Below are positions 34,162-43,199 of a stretch of 64,000 bases of DNA, in pieces. The notes below the pieces were generated by a model. The model searched no databases and was not told the origin of the DNA. It saw only the letters and a list, made by a program, of their open reading frames with translations. The position numbers and the translations under genes were made by a program. Numbering within the stretch: the first letter of the stretch is position 1; every line of letters begins with the position of its first letter. Source of the DNA: Streptomyces lanatus (lineage in GTDB: Bacteria; Actinomycetota; Actinomycetes; Streptomycetales; Streptomycetaceae); NCBI RefSeq assembly GCF_014655715.1, contig NZ_BNBM01000002.1, forward strand, positions 682,001-746,000, in the 5' to 3' direction.

Positions 34162-34482
34162 ATGCGTAAGAAGGTTACGGCCATCTCCGCCCTCGCGGCA
34201 GGCATCGCCCTCGCGACCGGGGGCACCGCCGCGGCCGACACCAACACCACCACCGTCAAGGGCGGTAGCGGTTTCTCGTCGTCCCCGGTCGTCGTGAACG
34301 CACCGCAGCAGGGCATTCTCATCGTCAACGGCACAGTCGCCGACCTCCGCTGTGCGGTGCCGTGGTCGAACGGCGCCGTCCTGGCCGGCACCGTGGCCCC
34401 GAACTCGAAGTACGCCGCCTGCAACACGGCGCATGTCGAGCAGGGGCGGGGCGCCCTCCATCAGAGCGGCTTGCTCATGTGA
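34162..34482 (+). CDS. Small secreted protein, tandem paralog 2
   Basis: The product has 106 residues: signal peptide MRKKVTAISALAAGIALATG...AAA, then the same core as its neighbours with cysteines in LRCAVPWSNG and YAACNTAH and the C-terminal motif QSGLLM. It lacks the Gly/Asn linker of paralog 1. It is very similar to paralog 3, including the 5' flank, which marks a duplication unit of 384 bp. Confidence 0.8.
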   Translation: MRKKVTAISALAAGIALATGGTAAADTNTTTVKGGSGFSSSPVVVNAPQQGILIVNGTVADLRCAVPWSNGAVLAGTVAPNSKYAACNTAHVEQGRGALHQSGLLM

Positions 34483-34545
34483 CCTCCTGCTCCGAGCGAT
34501 TCGCAGCAGGTGAATCTCCCAACGCAGCCCGGAAAGGCTCAACTC

Positions 34546-34866
34546 ATGCGTAACAAGGTTACGGCCATCTCCGCCCTCGCCGCGGGCATCGTCCTCGCCA
34601 CCGGGGGCACCGCCGCGGCCGACACCGACACCACCACCGTCAAGGGCGGTAGCGGCTTCTCGTCGGCTCCGGTCGTCGTGAACGAACCGCAGCAGGGCAT
34701 CGCCGTCGTCAACGGCGCCGTCCTCGACGCGCGCTGCCTCGCCCCGTGGTCGAACGGCGCCGTCCTGGCCGGCACCGTGGCCCCGAACTCGCACTACGCC
34801 TCCTGCAACACCGAGAAGATCGAGCAGGGCCGGAACGCCGTGAAGACGGCCGGCCTCCTCATGTGA
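34546..34866 (+). CDS. Small secreted protein, tandem paralog 3
   Basis: The product has 106 residues: signal peptide MRNKVTAISALAAGIVLATG and the common core with cysteines in ARCLAPWSNG and YASCNTEK, ending TAGLLM. The flank before the ATG (GCAGCAGGTGAA, GGAAAGG) repeats that of paralog 2. Two hairpins follow, so the three genes probably form one transcript. Confidence 0.8.
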   Translation: MRNKVTAISALAAGIVLATGGTAAADTDTTTVKGGSGFSSAPVVVNEPQQGIAVVNGAVLDARCLAPWSNGAVLAGTVAPNSHYASCNTEKIEQGRNAVKTAGLLM

Positions 34867-34879
34867 GTTCGGCTTCACC

Positions 34880-34919
34880 CGAGTGGCGGTCCCCCGGAAT
34901 TCCGGCGGACCGCCACTCG
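34880..34919 (+). terminator. Hairpin after the tandem secreted genes
   Basis: CGAGTGGCGGTCC and GGACCGCCACTCG form a perfect 13-bp stem 14 bp after the last stop, with a 14-base loop that is itself nearly palindromic (CCGGAATTCCGG). Confidence 0.7.
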
Positions 34920-34944
34920 GCGTTCACACACCCGGCCACGCCAA

Positions 34945-34990
34945 AGCCTTGGGCCCTGTCCGCACTGAAAAGCGGACAGGGCCCAAGGCT
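34945..34990. terminator. Second, 19-bp perfect stem-loop
   Basis: AGCCTTGGGCCCTGTCCGC pairs fully with GCGGACAGGGCCCAAGGCT around an 8-base loop (ACTGAAAA). It sits between the tandem genes and the convergent 101-residue gene and could stop transcription from either side. The rest of 34991-35200 shows no gene or signal I can support. Confidence 0.75.
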
Positions 34991-35200
34991 GTGAAGAAGC
35001 GCCGGCAAGGAGGAAAGAGCGCCCATTCACCAGGACCAACGGCGCCGGCCCGGCCGCGGTCACTCCGAATCGTCCATTCGGCCCAACGCGCGGGCGAAAA
35101 TAACACCCCGTCATGCACGGTCGTACCTGGTCGTACATACCGAAGGGCCGACTCCGAGAACTCGGAGCCGGCCCCGGTCATCAGCCGATGGGCGACGAAG

Positions 35201-35506
35201 TCACCTGTTGAGCGGAAGTCCGCCGAGCAGCTGGCCGTCGACGGGGTTCGGCAGGGTGCCACCGAATACCGGGGTCTTCACCATGCCCTGCTCGTTGACG
35301 CCCTTCTTCACGTTGTCCGCCGTGCGCTTCACATTGTTGCCCACGTAGCCGGTCGGCACCTTGGCGGCGGTGGGGAGGCTGCGGGCGACCGTCTTACCGT
35401 TCTCGACGAGGCCGTTACCCGACATGCCCACCGCGGAGGCGGGGACAGCGGCGCCGGCAATGGCAAGGGAGCCGGCGACTACGGCAGCAGCCTTCAGGTT
35501 CTTCAT
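35201..35506 (-). CDS. Small secreted protein, 101 aa
   Basis: The signal peptide is MKNLKAAAVVAGSLAIAG...ASA (about 24 residues). The mature part, about 75 residues without Cys, is basic in the middle (NNVKRTADNVKKGVNEQG) and ends in a Gly/Leu/Pro-rich tail. The family is unknown to me. The ATG at 35506 was chosen because AAAGGAA precedes it; the longer reading has no signal at its N-terminus. Confidence 0.75.
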   Translation of the reverse strand: MKNLKAAAVVAGSLAIAGAAVPASAVGMSGNGLVENGKTVARSLPTAAKVPTGYVGNNVKRTADNVKKGVNEQGMVKTPVFGGTLPNPVDGQLLGGLPLNR

Positions 35507-35610
35507 CGTGTTCCTTTCCAGGTAAACCCGTTCTTGATTCTCCTGGGCTAACGAGAGGGGCACCTGTCGGGAAACTCCGCGCCATCAAGTTCCAGGAACT
35601 CATACGAAAA

Positions 35611-35646
35611 GACCCGTTGTGCCGGCCTCGGCGGGCACAACGGGTC
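35611..35646 (-). terminator. Intrinsic terminator of the coiled-coil secreted gene
   Basis: On the minus strand a 13-bp stem (GACCCGTTGTGCC in plus orientation at 35611-35623, partner 35634-35646) is followed by a TTTT run, 42 bp after the stop of the gene at 35689. Confidence 0.75.
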
Positions 35647-35688
35647 GTGAGGATCGGCGCCGCTTCGCCACGGGCGCCGGTCCCGCTA

Positions 35689-36453
35689 TCAGGCGGGCGG
35701 CAGACCGGGCAGCTGTGCGGCGGGCAGGCCGCGGTCGAGCAGGGTGGCGACGGCGACGTTCACCAGGGCCTGGAGCAGGTTGTCCGCGGAGGCCTCCACC
35801 TCCTTGGTGGCAGCGCCCGCCTCGGCCTTGGCGTCGGTCTCCACCTTGGCCGTGCTCTCCTTCTTGGCCGCGGTGTCCTCCTTCTTCGCCTCGGTCTCGC
35901 CGTTGAGCTGGAGCACGCCCAGCAGGGCGTTGATCGCCTCGCCGAGACCGTCGAGCGCGCCGCCCAGGAGGTTCGTCGAGGTGGTCGGGGCCGTGCTGGG
36001 CGTCGTGGTCGGGGTCGCCGTGGACGGAGTCGTCTTGGCCGCCTCGATCTCGGCGAGCAGTTCCTTCCTGATCTCCTCGGCCTCCTTACGGGCCTCCGCC
36101 CTCGCCGCGTCGGCCTCCGCGAGGGCGTCCTTGCGGGCCTGTTCGGCCTCCTTCCTGGCCTGGGCGATGGCCTCGTTCGCCTCGTCGACGAGTTCCTTCA
36201 GCTCCGCATCCGTCAGCGGGTCGTCGTCCGCCTTGAGCGCGCGGTTCAGCAGAGTGGTCACCGGGGTCAGCACGGTGCCGAGCTCGGTCAGCGCCCGTGT
36301 CTGGTCCTGCAGCACGGCCCGTTTCTGGGCGGTCGCCCGGGTCTCGTTGCGTGCGGAGTCGGGCGGGGCCGCGAGCGCGGGGGCCGCGGTCCCGAGGAAG
36401 AGTGCCGCGCACAGGGCGGAGGTCGCGATGTGCCGGATGGTCGGTGCAGGCAT
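35689..36453 (-). CDS. Secreted Ala/Glu-rich coiled-coil protein
   Basis: The protein has 254 residues. A signal peptide ends near residue 28 (LFLGTAAPALA). Residues about 78-140 are a long charged heptad-like helix (repeats of AR-EAE-ARK-A), followed by a Thr/Pro/Ser linker (TPSTATPTTTPST), a hydrophobic Gly/Leu segment, and a second Lys/Glu/Ala-rich helix (190-225). It has no catalytic motif. Such layout suits a cell-wall or surface structural protein. It is divergent from the exopolysaccharide operon. Confidence 0.78.
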   Translation of the reverse strand: MPAPTIRHIATSALCAALFLGTAAPALAAPPDSARNETRATAQKRAVLQDQTRALTELGTVLTPVTTLLNRALKADDDPLTDAELKELVDEANEAIAQARKEAEQARKDALAEADAARAEARKEAEEIRKELLAEIEAAKTTPSTATPTTTPSTAPTTSTNLLGGALDGLGEAINALLGVLQLNGETEAKKEDTAAKKESTAKVETDAKAEAGAATKEVEASADNLLQALVNVAVATLLDRGLPAAQLPGLPPA

Positions 36454-36804
36454 CGAATTCCCCTCGTGAGTTTCGGGATCGTGCGATCACCGTTGAACCG
36501 GCTCGGCGCGCTCGCAACAGATCGCCTGCATCTGGCCGCCCGGAACCACACCCCACGCCGACTCCGAACGGGTGGTCCCGCGCGGGAAACAAGTCGGAAG
36601 CCGTCGCCGTTCCCACACTGTTGACCGGATAGAAGATAAATATGGATAAGTGGCTGGTACTGCTTATCCGTTGAATCCGCTGGGCCCAGGAAGCCGGTTG
36701 AACCGAAGACCCTCCCGAAAAGGTGCGGGATCTTATCCCGGGAACGCGAGCCACACATCGTGTCACTGGTTCGGTCTCATTTCTTCGGAAGGGCAACCAC
36801 GGTC
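36454..36804. promoter_or_regulatory. Divergent promoter region of the exopolysaccharide operon
   Basis: About 350 bp without a gene. An AT-rich island holds a possible promoter: TTGACC (36621-36626) followed after 16 bp by TGGATA. Overlapping it is an inverted repeat GGATAAG (36644-36650) / CTTATCC (36663-36669), with another CTTATCC at 36732-36738, a candidate operator for an EPS regulator. Confidence 0.45.
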
Positions 36805-37944
36805 ATGCGCATCGCGCCGCACATCCTGCATGTCGCCCAGCCGGTCGAGGGCGGTGTCGCACGGGTCGTGACGGACCTGGCCGCGGCACAACTCGCCGCG
36901 GGGCTACGGGTGACCGTGGCCTGTCCGCGGGGCGGCACCCTCGCCTACGACCTGCGTGAACTGGGCTGCCGGGTACTGCGCTGGGACGCGGCCCGCGCAC
37001 CGGGGCACCGGCTCCCGGCGGAGGTACGGCGGCTGGCCTGGCTGGTGCGCGAGGTACGCCCTGACCTGGTGCACGCGCACAGCGCGAAGGCGGGGCTCGC
37101 GGCCCGGCTGGCGCTGCGCGGCGGTATGCCGACCGTCTATCAGCCGCACGCCTGGTCGTTCGAGGCCGCGCACGGCGTCATGAAGCAGCTGGCGCTGGGC
37201 TGGGAGCGGTTCGGGGCGCGCTGGGCGACCCGGGTGCTGTGCGTGAGCCAGGCCGAGCGGCGTACCGGGCACCGGTCCGGCATCTGGGCACGGTGGCAGG
37301 TGGTCCCCAACGGGGTGGACACCGACCGGTTCCGGCCGGAGGGGGACGTCGCGCCGTCCGGGACGGGCCCGCTGGTGGTGTGCGTGGGACGGCTGTGCCG
37401 GCAGAAGGGGCAGGACGTGCTGCTGCGGGCCTGGCCCGAGGTGGCGCGGCAGGTGGCCGGGGCGCGGCTGGTGCTGGTCGGCGACGGTCCGGACGCGAAG
37501 CGGCTGCGGGCCCTCGCGCCCGCGGCGGTGGAGTTCGCCGGCGCGACGGCGGACACCGCCACCTGGTACCGGCCCGCCGATGTCGTGGTCCTGCCGTCCC
37601 GCTGGGAGGGCATGGCGCTGGCCCCGCTGGAGGCCATGGCGTGCGGCCGGCCGGTCGTCGTCACGGATGTGAACGGGGCGCGCGAGAGCCTTCCGGCCGA
37701 CCATCCGCCGGTCTGCCTGGTGCCGCCGGAGGACCCGGCCGCGCTGGCGCGGGCCCTTCTGGAGCTGCTGCGGGACGAGCCGCTGCGTACCGCCCTGGGC
37801 GCGCAGGGCCGTGCGCATGTGCTCCGGGCGCACGATCTGCGGCAGGCCACGGAGGCAGTGACCGATGTGTACCGCGAGCTGCTCGGCCTCGGCACCGCGC
37901 AGTTCGCCGGACCCGACGAGGGCAGGAAGTGCATCACCACATGA
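36805..37944 (+). CDS. GT4 glycosyltransferase
   Basis: The protein has 379 residues with the two-Rossmann GT-B fold. The N-terminal HVAQPVEGGVARVV glycine loop and the C-terminal nucleotide-sugar site with PSRWEGMALAPLEAMACGRP (the E-x7-E motif) are typical of retaining GT4 enzymes. It would add a sugar to the lipid-linked repeat unit of the polysaccharide. It is the first gene of the operon and overlaps the next by 4 bp. The ATG at 36805 starts the family-like MRIAPHILH; a GTG at 36760 is possible. Confidence 0.9.
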   Translation: MRIAPHILHVAQPVEGGVARVVTDLAAAQLAAGLRVTVACPRGGTLAYDLRELGCRVLRWDAARAPGHRLPAEVRRLAWLVREVRPDLVHAHSAKAGLAARLALRGGMPTVYQPHAWSFEAAHGVMKQLALGWERFGARWATRVLCVSQAERRTGHRSGIWARWQVVPNGVDTDRFRPEGDVAPSGTGPLVVCVGRLCRQKGQDVLLRAWPEVARQVAGARLVLVGDGPDAKRLRALAPAAVEFAGATADTATWYRPADVVVLPSRWEGMALAPLEAMACGRPVVVTDVNGARESLPADHPPVCLVPPEDPAALARALLELLRDEPLRTALGAQGRAHVLRAHDLRQATEAVTDVYRELLGLGTAQFAGPDEGRKCITT

Positions 37945-39392
37945 CCGCGGAAAGCACCGTTGCCTCACCGGCGGCGCACCAGCCCGTCCTCGTCCTCGCC
38001 CCGCGCGGCCCGGCCACCGGACGCCGGCAGGGCCCCGGCCGCGGAACCCGCCGTCCGCGCCACGTCACCCGACCGGCACTGTGGCTCGTCGACGGCGGCG
38101 CCGCCCTGCTGGGCACCCTGGTCCTGCCGGCCCCGCACCGCCACCCGCTGGTCGTCGTCCTGCTGGTCGCCGGAGTGATCGGGCTGAACCGCCGGGCCCG
38201 GCTGTACGACATCTCCGTCGTACCCGGCGCGCTCGACGAACTGCCCGCCGTCTGCGGCCGGATCGCCGTCGCCTGGGCCGTCCTCGCCGCTCTCTCCCCG
38301 CTGCGGTCGCTGCCGTTGACCGTGCTGGTCGGCGCTTTCGCCGTGCACTGTGCGGGGGCCTGCGCGGGCCGGGCGACGGTGCATGTGCTGCGCCGCCGGG
38401 CGCTGCGGCGCCGCCCCTCGCCCGCCCTGGTGGTCGGCCCGCTCGCGGCGACCCGGCGGGTGTCGGCGGCGCTGCTGCGCCGGCCGGACTGCGGGGTACG
38501 GCCGGTGGGACTGGTCGCCGACGACCCCGAGGTGCTCGGTGAGGCCGACGACGAGTCGGGGCTGCCGGTGCTCACCACCGTGCACGAGGCCCGGCGGGCG
38601 CTCATTCAGAACGGTGTGGACACGGTGCTCGTGGTGGGCGCCGCGACCCGTGTGGAGAAGGCCGCCGTGCTGCGCGGGCTGGCCGCGCACGGCTGTGCCC
38701 TGTGGCAGCTGGACGCGGACCCGCCGTCGTACGGCATGGGCGGGCACCGCCGGGACGCGGGGCATCTGGCCGGCTTCTCGCGGACGATGCTGCGGCCGCA
38801 CGGGGCTCTGCGGTTCGGGGGCGCGGGCAAGCGGCTGCTCGATCTGACGCTGTCCGGGTCGCTGCTGGTGCTGGCCGCGCCGGTGCTGCTGGTGTGCGCG
38901 CTAGTGCTGCGGGTCATGGACGGGCCGGGTGTGGTGTTCCGGCAGGAGCGGATCGGCAAGCACGGGCGGCCGTTCACGATGCTGAAGCTGCGCACCCACC
39001 GGCCGGCCAGCGCCCATGAGGCGGCGACCCGCTGGTCCGTGGCGAACGACCAGGACATGAGCCGCTTCTGCCACTTCCTGCGGCGCACCTCGCTGGATGA
39101 GCTGCTACAGCTGTGGAACGTCTTCCGCGGCGACATGAGCCTGGTCGGGCCGCGGCCCGAACGGCCCTTCTTCGTCGCCGAGTTCAGCCAGTCCCACCCG
39201 GGCTATCCGGCCCGGCACCGGATGCTGACCGGGATCACCGGGCTCGCCCAGATCAACGGGCTGCGCGGGGACACCTCGATCGAGGACCGGTGCCGTTACG
39301 ACAACGCCTACATCGACAACTGGTCGCTGTGGCAGGACATCTGCATCCTGCTGCGCACGGCGGCCCAGTTCGTACGGCCGACGGGGAGCTGA
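37941..39392 (+). CDS. Initiating polyprenyl-phosphate glycosylphosphotransferase
   Basis: The protein has 483 residues. An N-terminal set of membrane helices and a CoA-binding-like domain precede the bacterial sugar transferase domain (from about residue 290): KRLLDLTLSGSLLVL, FRQERIGKHGRPF and the core RTSLDELLQLWNVF with GDMSLVGPRPE. This WcaJ/CpsE type moves the first sugar-1-phosphate onto undecaprenyl phosphate, starting each repeat unit. The ATG forms ATGA with the upstream gene. Confidence 0.93.
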   Translation: MTAESTVASPAAHQPVLVLAPRGPATGRRQGPGRGTRRPRHVTRPALWLVDGGAALLGTLVLPAPHRHPLVVVLLVAGVIGLNRRARLYDISVVPGALDELPAVCGRIAVAWAVLAALSPLRSLPLTVLVGAFAVHCAGACAGRATVHVLRRRALRRRPSPALVVGPLAATRRVSAALLRRPDCGVRPVGLVADDPEVLGEADDESGLPVLTTVHEARRALIQNGVDTVLVVGAATRVEKAAVLRGLAAHGCALWQLDADPPSYGMGGHRRDAGHLAGFSRTMLRPHGALRFGGAGKRLLDLTLSGSLLVLAAPVLLVCALVLRVMDGPGVVFRQERIGKHGRPFTMLKLRTHRPASAHEAATRWSVANDQDMSRFCHFLRRTSLDELLQLWNVFRGDMSLVGPRPERPFFVAEFSQSHPGYPARHRMLTGITGLAQINGLRGDTSIEDRCRYDNAYIDNWSLWQDICILLRTAAQFVRPTGS

Positions 39393-39398
39393 GCGCCG

Positions 39399-40751
39399 GT
39401 GAGCACTGTCCTGCCGTTCCTGCCCGTGCTGCCGGTCGCGGCGGTCGTCGTCCTGCTGGGGCTGCCCGTCGCACCGGGCTCGACCACGCCGGCCGATGCC
39501 GCCTCGGGGCTGCTCGTGCTGTGGGCTCTCGCCGACACCCTGCTGCGGGCGCGGCGACCGCTGACGCGGACCGCGGTGATCGTGCTCGGGCTGCCGGTGC
39601 TGGGCATCGCGGTCGCCGCGGTGGGGGCGGTGACCACTGAGGACGCGCTCACCGGGCTGGCCCGCCATCTGCAAGTGTTCGTGCTGGTGCCGGTGGCGGT
39701 GCTGCTGCTGGTGCGGGACCGGCGCGGGGTCCGGCTGGTGGTGTGGTCCGTGGTCGGTCTCGCGCTGTGGCAGGGCGCGATCGGGGTGAAGCAGTATCTG
39801 ACGGCGACCGGGGCCTCGTTCCAAGGGGCGAACATCCGGGCCGTGGGCACGTTCGGGCCGTCCGATGTGATGGGCATGGCGAGCGTCGTCGCGCTCGGGG
39901 TGGTGGCCGCGACCGGGCTCGCGCTGGGCGCCCGGCAGCGGCGGCAGCGCGTGGTGGCGGCCGGGTGCGCGCTGGTGCTCCTGGTGCCGCTCGCGCTGTC
40001 GTTCAGCCGGGGTGCCTGGATCTCCACGGCCGTGACCTGCGGGACGCTGTTGCTGCTGGTCGGGGTGCGGCGGGCGGCGAAGGCGGGCGCCGTGGCGGTC
40101 GCGGCCTCGGTGGTGCTGGTGGGCGGTTTCGGGGTGGGCGCCACGGCCCTCCAGGAACGGCTGACCAGCATCACGCAGGTCACCGACGCGCCGGACCAGT
40201 CGGTCGTCGACCGGTACACCATGTGGGCGGCGGCGCTAGACATGTGGCGCGAGCACCCGCTGACCGGCGTGGGCCTGAAGGGCTTCCCCGCGTACCGGGA
40301 CGGCCATGCCTCGTTCGCCCTGTCATCGGGCAGCGACACGGAGGGGGCGGGCCAGGCCTACCGGCGCCAGCCGCTGCTCTCCCCGCACAACATGTACCTC
40401 CTGGTCCTCAGCGAACAGGGCCTGCTGGGCCTGGTCACCGTCGCGGGCAGCTGGTTCGCCCTCCTGGTCCGCGCACTCCGCCGACTCCGCCGAAGCGGCA
40501 CCCCCGCCCGGGACTGTGCCCTCCCGATCTGCGGCCTGCTGATGTGGCAGCTCGTCAACTTCCTGTACGGCGACATCGGCGGGCCCTCCACGGCCCTGAC
40601 GGCGATCTGCTTCGGCCTGACGGCGTGGTGGGCGCTGGCACGGGACGCGAGCCCGGTCCCGATCCCGGCTCCGGCTCCCGTGACGGCCCCAGCCCCGACT
40701 CCGACCACGGTCTCGGTCGCGGCCCCGCTGCCGGAATCGGACCGGCGATGA
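39399..40751 (+). CDS. O-antigen ligase/polymerase (Wzy-like) membrane protein
   Basis: The protein has 450 residues and about ten membrane segments. The large extracellular loop carries the Wzy_C features: RAVGTFGPSDVMG, SFSRGAWIS, and the H-P-x-x-G-x-G motif (EHPLTGVGLKGF). A Pro/Ala/Thr-rich cytoplasmic tail ends the protein. It would polymerise lipid-linked repeat units outside the membrane. The start is GTG, 6 bp after the previous stop; the end overlaps the flippase gene by 4 bp. Confidence 0.9.
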   Translation: MSTVLPFLPVLPVAAVVVLLGLPVAPGSTTPADAASGLLVLWALADTLLRARRPLTRTAVIVLGLPVLGIAVAAVGAVTTEDALTGLARHLQVFVLVPVAVLLLVRDRRGVRLVVWSVVGLALWQGAIGVKQYLTATGASFQGANIRAVGTFGPSDVMGMASVVALGVVAATGLALGARQRRQRVVAAGCALVLLVPLALSFSRGAWISTAVTCGTLLLLVGVRRAAKAGAVAVAASVVLVGGFGVGATALQERLTSITQVTDAPDQSVVDRYTMWAAALDMWREHPLTGVGLKGFPAYRDGHASFALSSGSDTEGAGQAYRRQPLLSPHNMYLLVLSEQGLLGLVTVAGSWFALLVRALRRLRRSGTPARDCALPICGLLMWQLVNFLYGDIGGPSTALTAICFGLTAWWALARDASPVPIPAPAPVTAPAPTPTTVSVAAPLPESDRR

Positions 40752-42424
40752 CCCCCCACCCCACACCGCCCGGGCACATCCCGGCCCCGCAACCGGTCAC
40801 GAAGGCCTCACCATCACCCGCGCACCACCCCGCCCCCACCACCCGCTTCCTGGCCCGCGCCACCCTCCTCTCCGCCGCGCTCTCCCTCGCCGGTGCCGTG
40901 CTGGGGCTCGGGCGGGATCAGGTGCTGGCCCAGTTCTTCGGGGCCGGGGCGGAGACCGACGCGTTTCTGGTGGCGTGGACGTTGCCCGAGATGGCGTCGA
41001 CGCTGTTGATCGAGGACGGGATGGCGTTCGTGCTGGTGCCGGCGTTCAGTGTGGCGTTGGCTCGGCGGGCGCGTGGGGTCGGTTCCGGTGACCCTGTGCG
41101 TGCTCTGGTCGCCGCTTCGCTGCCGCGGCTGTTCCTGGCGCTCGCCGGTGCCGCCGCCCTGCTCTCGGCCGGGGCGCCGTCGCTGGTCTCGGTCCTCGCG
41201 CCGGGGCTGAGCGATCCGTCGCTCGCCGTGTCCTGCACCCGGCTGACCGCGACCTGCGTACTGAGCTTCGGGCTGGCCGGGTACTGCAGTGCGGCGCTGC
41301 GGGCGCACCGGAGTTATCTCGCGCCGGGCGCCATCTACATCGCGTACAACGCGGTCATCATCGCCGCGATGTTCGCGCTCGGGGCACGTTGGGGCGTACG
41401 GTCCGCCGCGCTCGGTGTCGCGCTCGGCGGCTGCGTGATGGCCGCCGTACAGGCACCGTCGCTGTGGCGGCGCGTCGCGGGGGCGACGAAGCGGGTGGCC
41501 GCCCCACACCGGTACGAGGACGACGGTGGCCGGGCGGTGGCGGTCGGGCTGGTCTGCGCGGTGCTGCTGTTCGCGCTGTGCCGGCAGTCGCAGGTCCTGA
41601 TCGAGCGGTACTTCGCGTCGGGGCTGCCCGCCGGGGCGATCTCGCATCTCAACTACGCCCAGAAGGTGGCGCAGTTGCCGATGTCGCTGTCGATGATGGT
41701 GTGCGTCGTCACCTTCCCGGTGGTGGCGCGGGCCCTCGCGGAGGGCGACACCCGGCGGGCCGGGGAACGGGTGGAGCGGGATCTGGCGCTGATGGCGTGT
41801 CTGGTCCTGCTCGGCGCCGCCGTGGTCGTGGCGTGTGCCCCGCAGATCGTCCAACTGCTGTTCCAGCGCGGCGCGTTCACCGCCCAGGACACCGCCGCCA
41901 CGGCCGCCGTGATGCGGGTGTACGCGCTGGGGCTGCTCGGGCAGACGCTGGTCGGGGCGCTGGTGCGGTCGTACTTCTCGACGGGCCGTACGACATGGTT
42001 CCCACTCGGCGCGATGGGCGTGGGCGCGCTGGTCACCGGTGTCGCCGGCGCCTGGGCCGTGGACCCCTGGGGCGCGCGGGGTATCGCCGCGGCCAACGCG
42101 GCCGGCATCACCCTCACCGCGCTGCTCCTGCTGCTCGGCCTCGGCCCGCGCACCGTGCCCGTGCACCCGGGCCGGGTCGTCGCGGAACTGCTCCGCCCGG
42201 TGCTCGCGGCCGTCGTCGCGACCGGCGCCGGGCTGCTCTGCGCGGGCCTGTTCGCCTCCCCGGCGGCGTCCCTCGCCGCCTGCTGCACCTGTGTGACCGC
42301 CGTCTTCCTGCTGCTGGCCCGCCTCCTGGACGCGGCCGGCACCCGCCGGCTGCTGTCCCTTCCGCTTCCCGTCACGCAGTCCGTCCGTTGCTCCCTCACC
42401 CGAAGGCTCCGCCATGGTCGCTGA
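40748..42424 (+). CDS. MurJ/MviN-like lipid-linked oligosaccharide flippase
   Basis: The protein has 558 residues and about 14 membrane helices, of the MOP superfamily. Early motifs AGAVLGLGRDQVLAQFFG and ETDAFLVAWTLPE, and GAISHLNYAQKVAQLP in the middle, are MurJ-like. In an EPS operon it most probably flips the undecaprenyl-linked repeat unit (the Wzx role) rather than lipid II. The ATG overlaps the previous stop (ATGA) and the end overlaps the deacetylase gene by 11 bp. Confidence 0.92.
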   Translation: MTPHPTPPGHIPAPQPVTKASPSPAHHPAPTTRFLARATLLSAALSLAGAVLGLGRDQVLAQFFGAGAETDAFLVAWTLPEMASTLLIEDGMAFVLVPAFSVALARRARGVGSGDPVRALVAASLPRLFLALAGAAALLSAGAPSLVSVLAPGLSDPSLAVSCTRLTATCVLSFGLAGYCSAALRAHRSYLAPGAIYIAYNAVIIAAMFALGARWGVRSAALGVALGGCVMAAVQAPSLWRRVAGATKRVAAPHRYEDDGGRAVAVGLVCAVLLFALCRQSQVLIERYFASGLPAGAISHLNYAQKVAQLPMSLSMMVCVVTFPVVARALAEGDTRRAGERVERDLALMACLVLLGAAVVVACAPQIVQLLFQRGAFTAQDTAATAAVMRVYALGLLGQTLVGALVRSYFSTGRTTWFPLGAMGVGALVTGVAGAWAVDPWGARGIAAANAAGITLTALLLLLGLGPRTVPVHPGRVVAELLRPVLAAVVATGAGLLCAGLFASPAASLAACCTCVTAVFLLLARLLDAAGTRRLLSLPLPVTQSVRCSLTRRLRHGR

Positions 42425-43199
42425 CATCTCCGCCGCCCCGCGCGCGGCCGAACCCGATCCGCTCGCCGAGGAAAACCCGAGGCGGCGGCCCGCCGCCTGG
42501 GTGGCCATGTACCACTCGGTCTCCAACTGCCCCGACGACCCGTACGACATCACCGTCACCCCCGGCCGCCTGGAGCGGCAGCTCGCCTGGCTGTCCCATC
42601 GCGGGCTGCGCGGGGTCAGCGTCCGCGAGCTCCTCGAGGCGCGTGCCCGCGGTCAGGAGCGCGGCCTGGTGGGGCTCACCTTCGACGACGGGTACACCGA
42701 CTTCATCACCACCGCCCTGCCCGTGCTGCACCGCTGGCGCTGCACGGCGACCGTGTTCGTGCTGCCCGGGCTGCTCGGCGGCGAGAACGCCTGGGAGTCG
42801 ACGGGCCCCACCAAGCTGCTGCTCGACGTCGACGACATCCGCCGCGCCGAGGCCGCCGGCATGGAGATCGCCTCGCACGGCCTCACCCACATCGACCTGA
42901 CCAGGGCCGACGACCAGACCCTGCACACCGAGGTCATCGAGAGCCGCCGTCTGCTCACCGACATCACCGGCGTCGAGATCGAGGGCTTCTGTCACCCGTA
43001 CGGCTTCGTGGACGAGCGCACCGTCGACGCCGTACGCCACGCCGGTTACCGCTACGCCTGCGCGATCAGCCCCGGCCCGGCCGGCTCCGGTGACTTCGCG
43101 ATCCCCCGTATCCATATCGCACAGGCCGACTACCCGCTGCGCCTGGAGCTGAAGCGGCGCCTGGCCCGGGCCCACGGTCGCGCCCTGGAGGCCGTGTGA
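42414..43199 (+). CDS. NodB-type polysaccharide deacetylase
   Basis: The protein has 261 residues with no signal peptide. The metal and base residues are visible: TFDDGY (Asp91, Asp92) and the H-x-x-x-H pair HGLTH (155-159), plus FCHPYG later. It removes N-acetyl groups from sugars; a cytoplasmic location suggests action on the lipid-linked precursor. It overlaps both neighbours (11 bp upstream, GTGA downstream). Confidence 0.92.
   Translation: MVADISAAPRAAEPDPLAEENPRRRPAAWVAMYHSVSNCPDDPYDITVTPGRLERQLAWLSHRGLRGVSVRELLEARARGQERGLVGLTFDDGYTDFITTALPVLHRWRCTATVFVLPGLLGGENAWESTGPTKLLLDVDDIRRAEAAGMEIASHGLTHIDLTRADDQTLHTEVIESRRLLTDITGVEIEGFCHPYGFVDERTVDAVRHAGYRYACAISPGPAGSGDFAIPRIHIAQADYPLRLELKRRLARAHGRALEAV

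Noticed and set aside
33740..34866. Rodlin or chaplin genes
   Set aside because: Signal peptides and two cysteines fit loosely, but the core sequence does not show the rodlin or chaplin motifs that I know.
37239..37940. N-terminal extension of the glycosylphosphotransferase
   Set aside because: It is a shadow of the preceding glycosyltransferase; the ATG at 37941 forms the usual 4-bp overlap.
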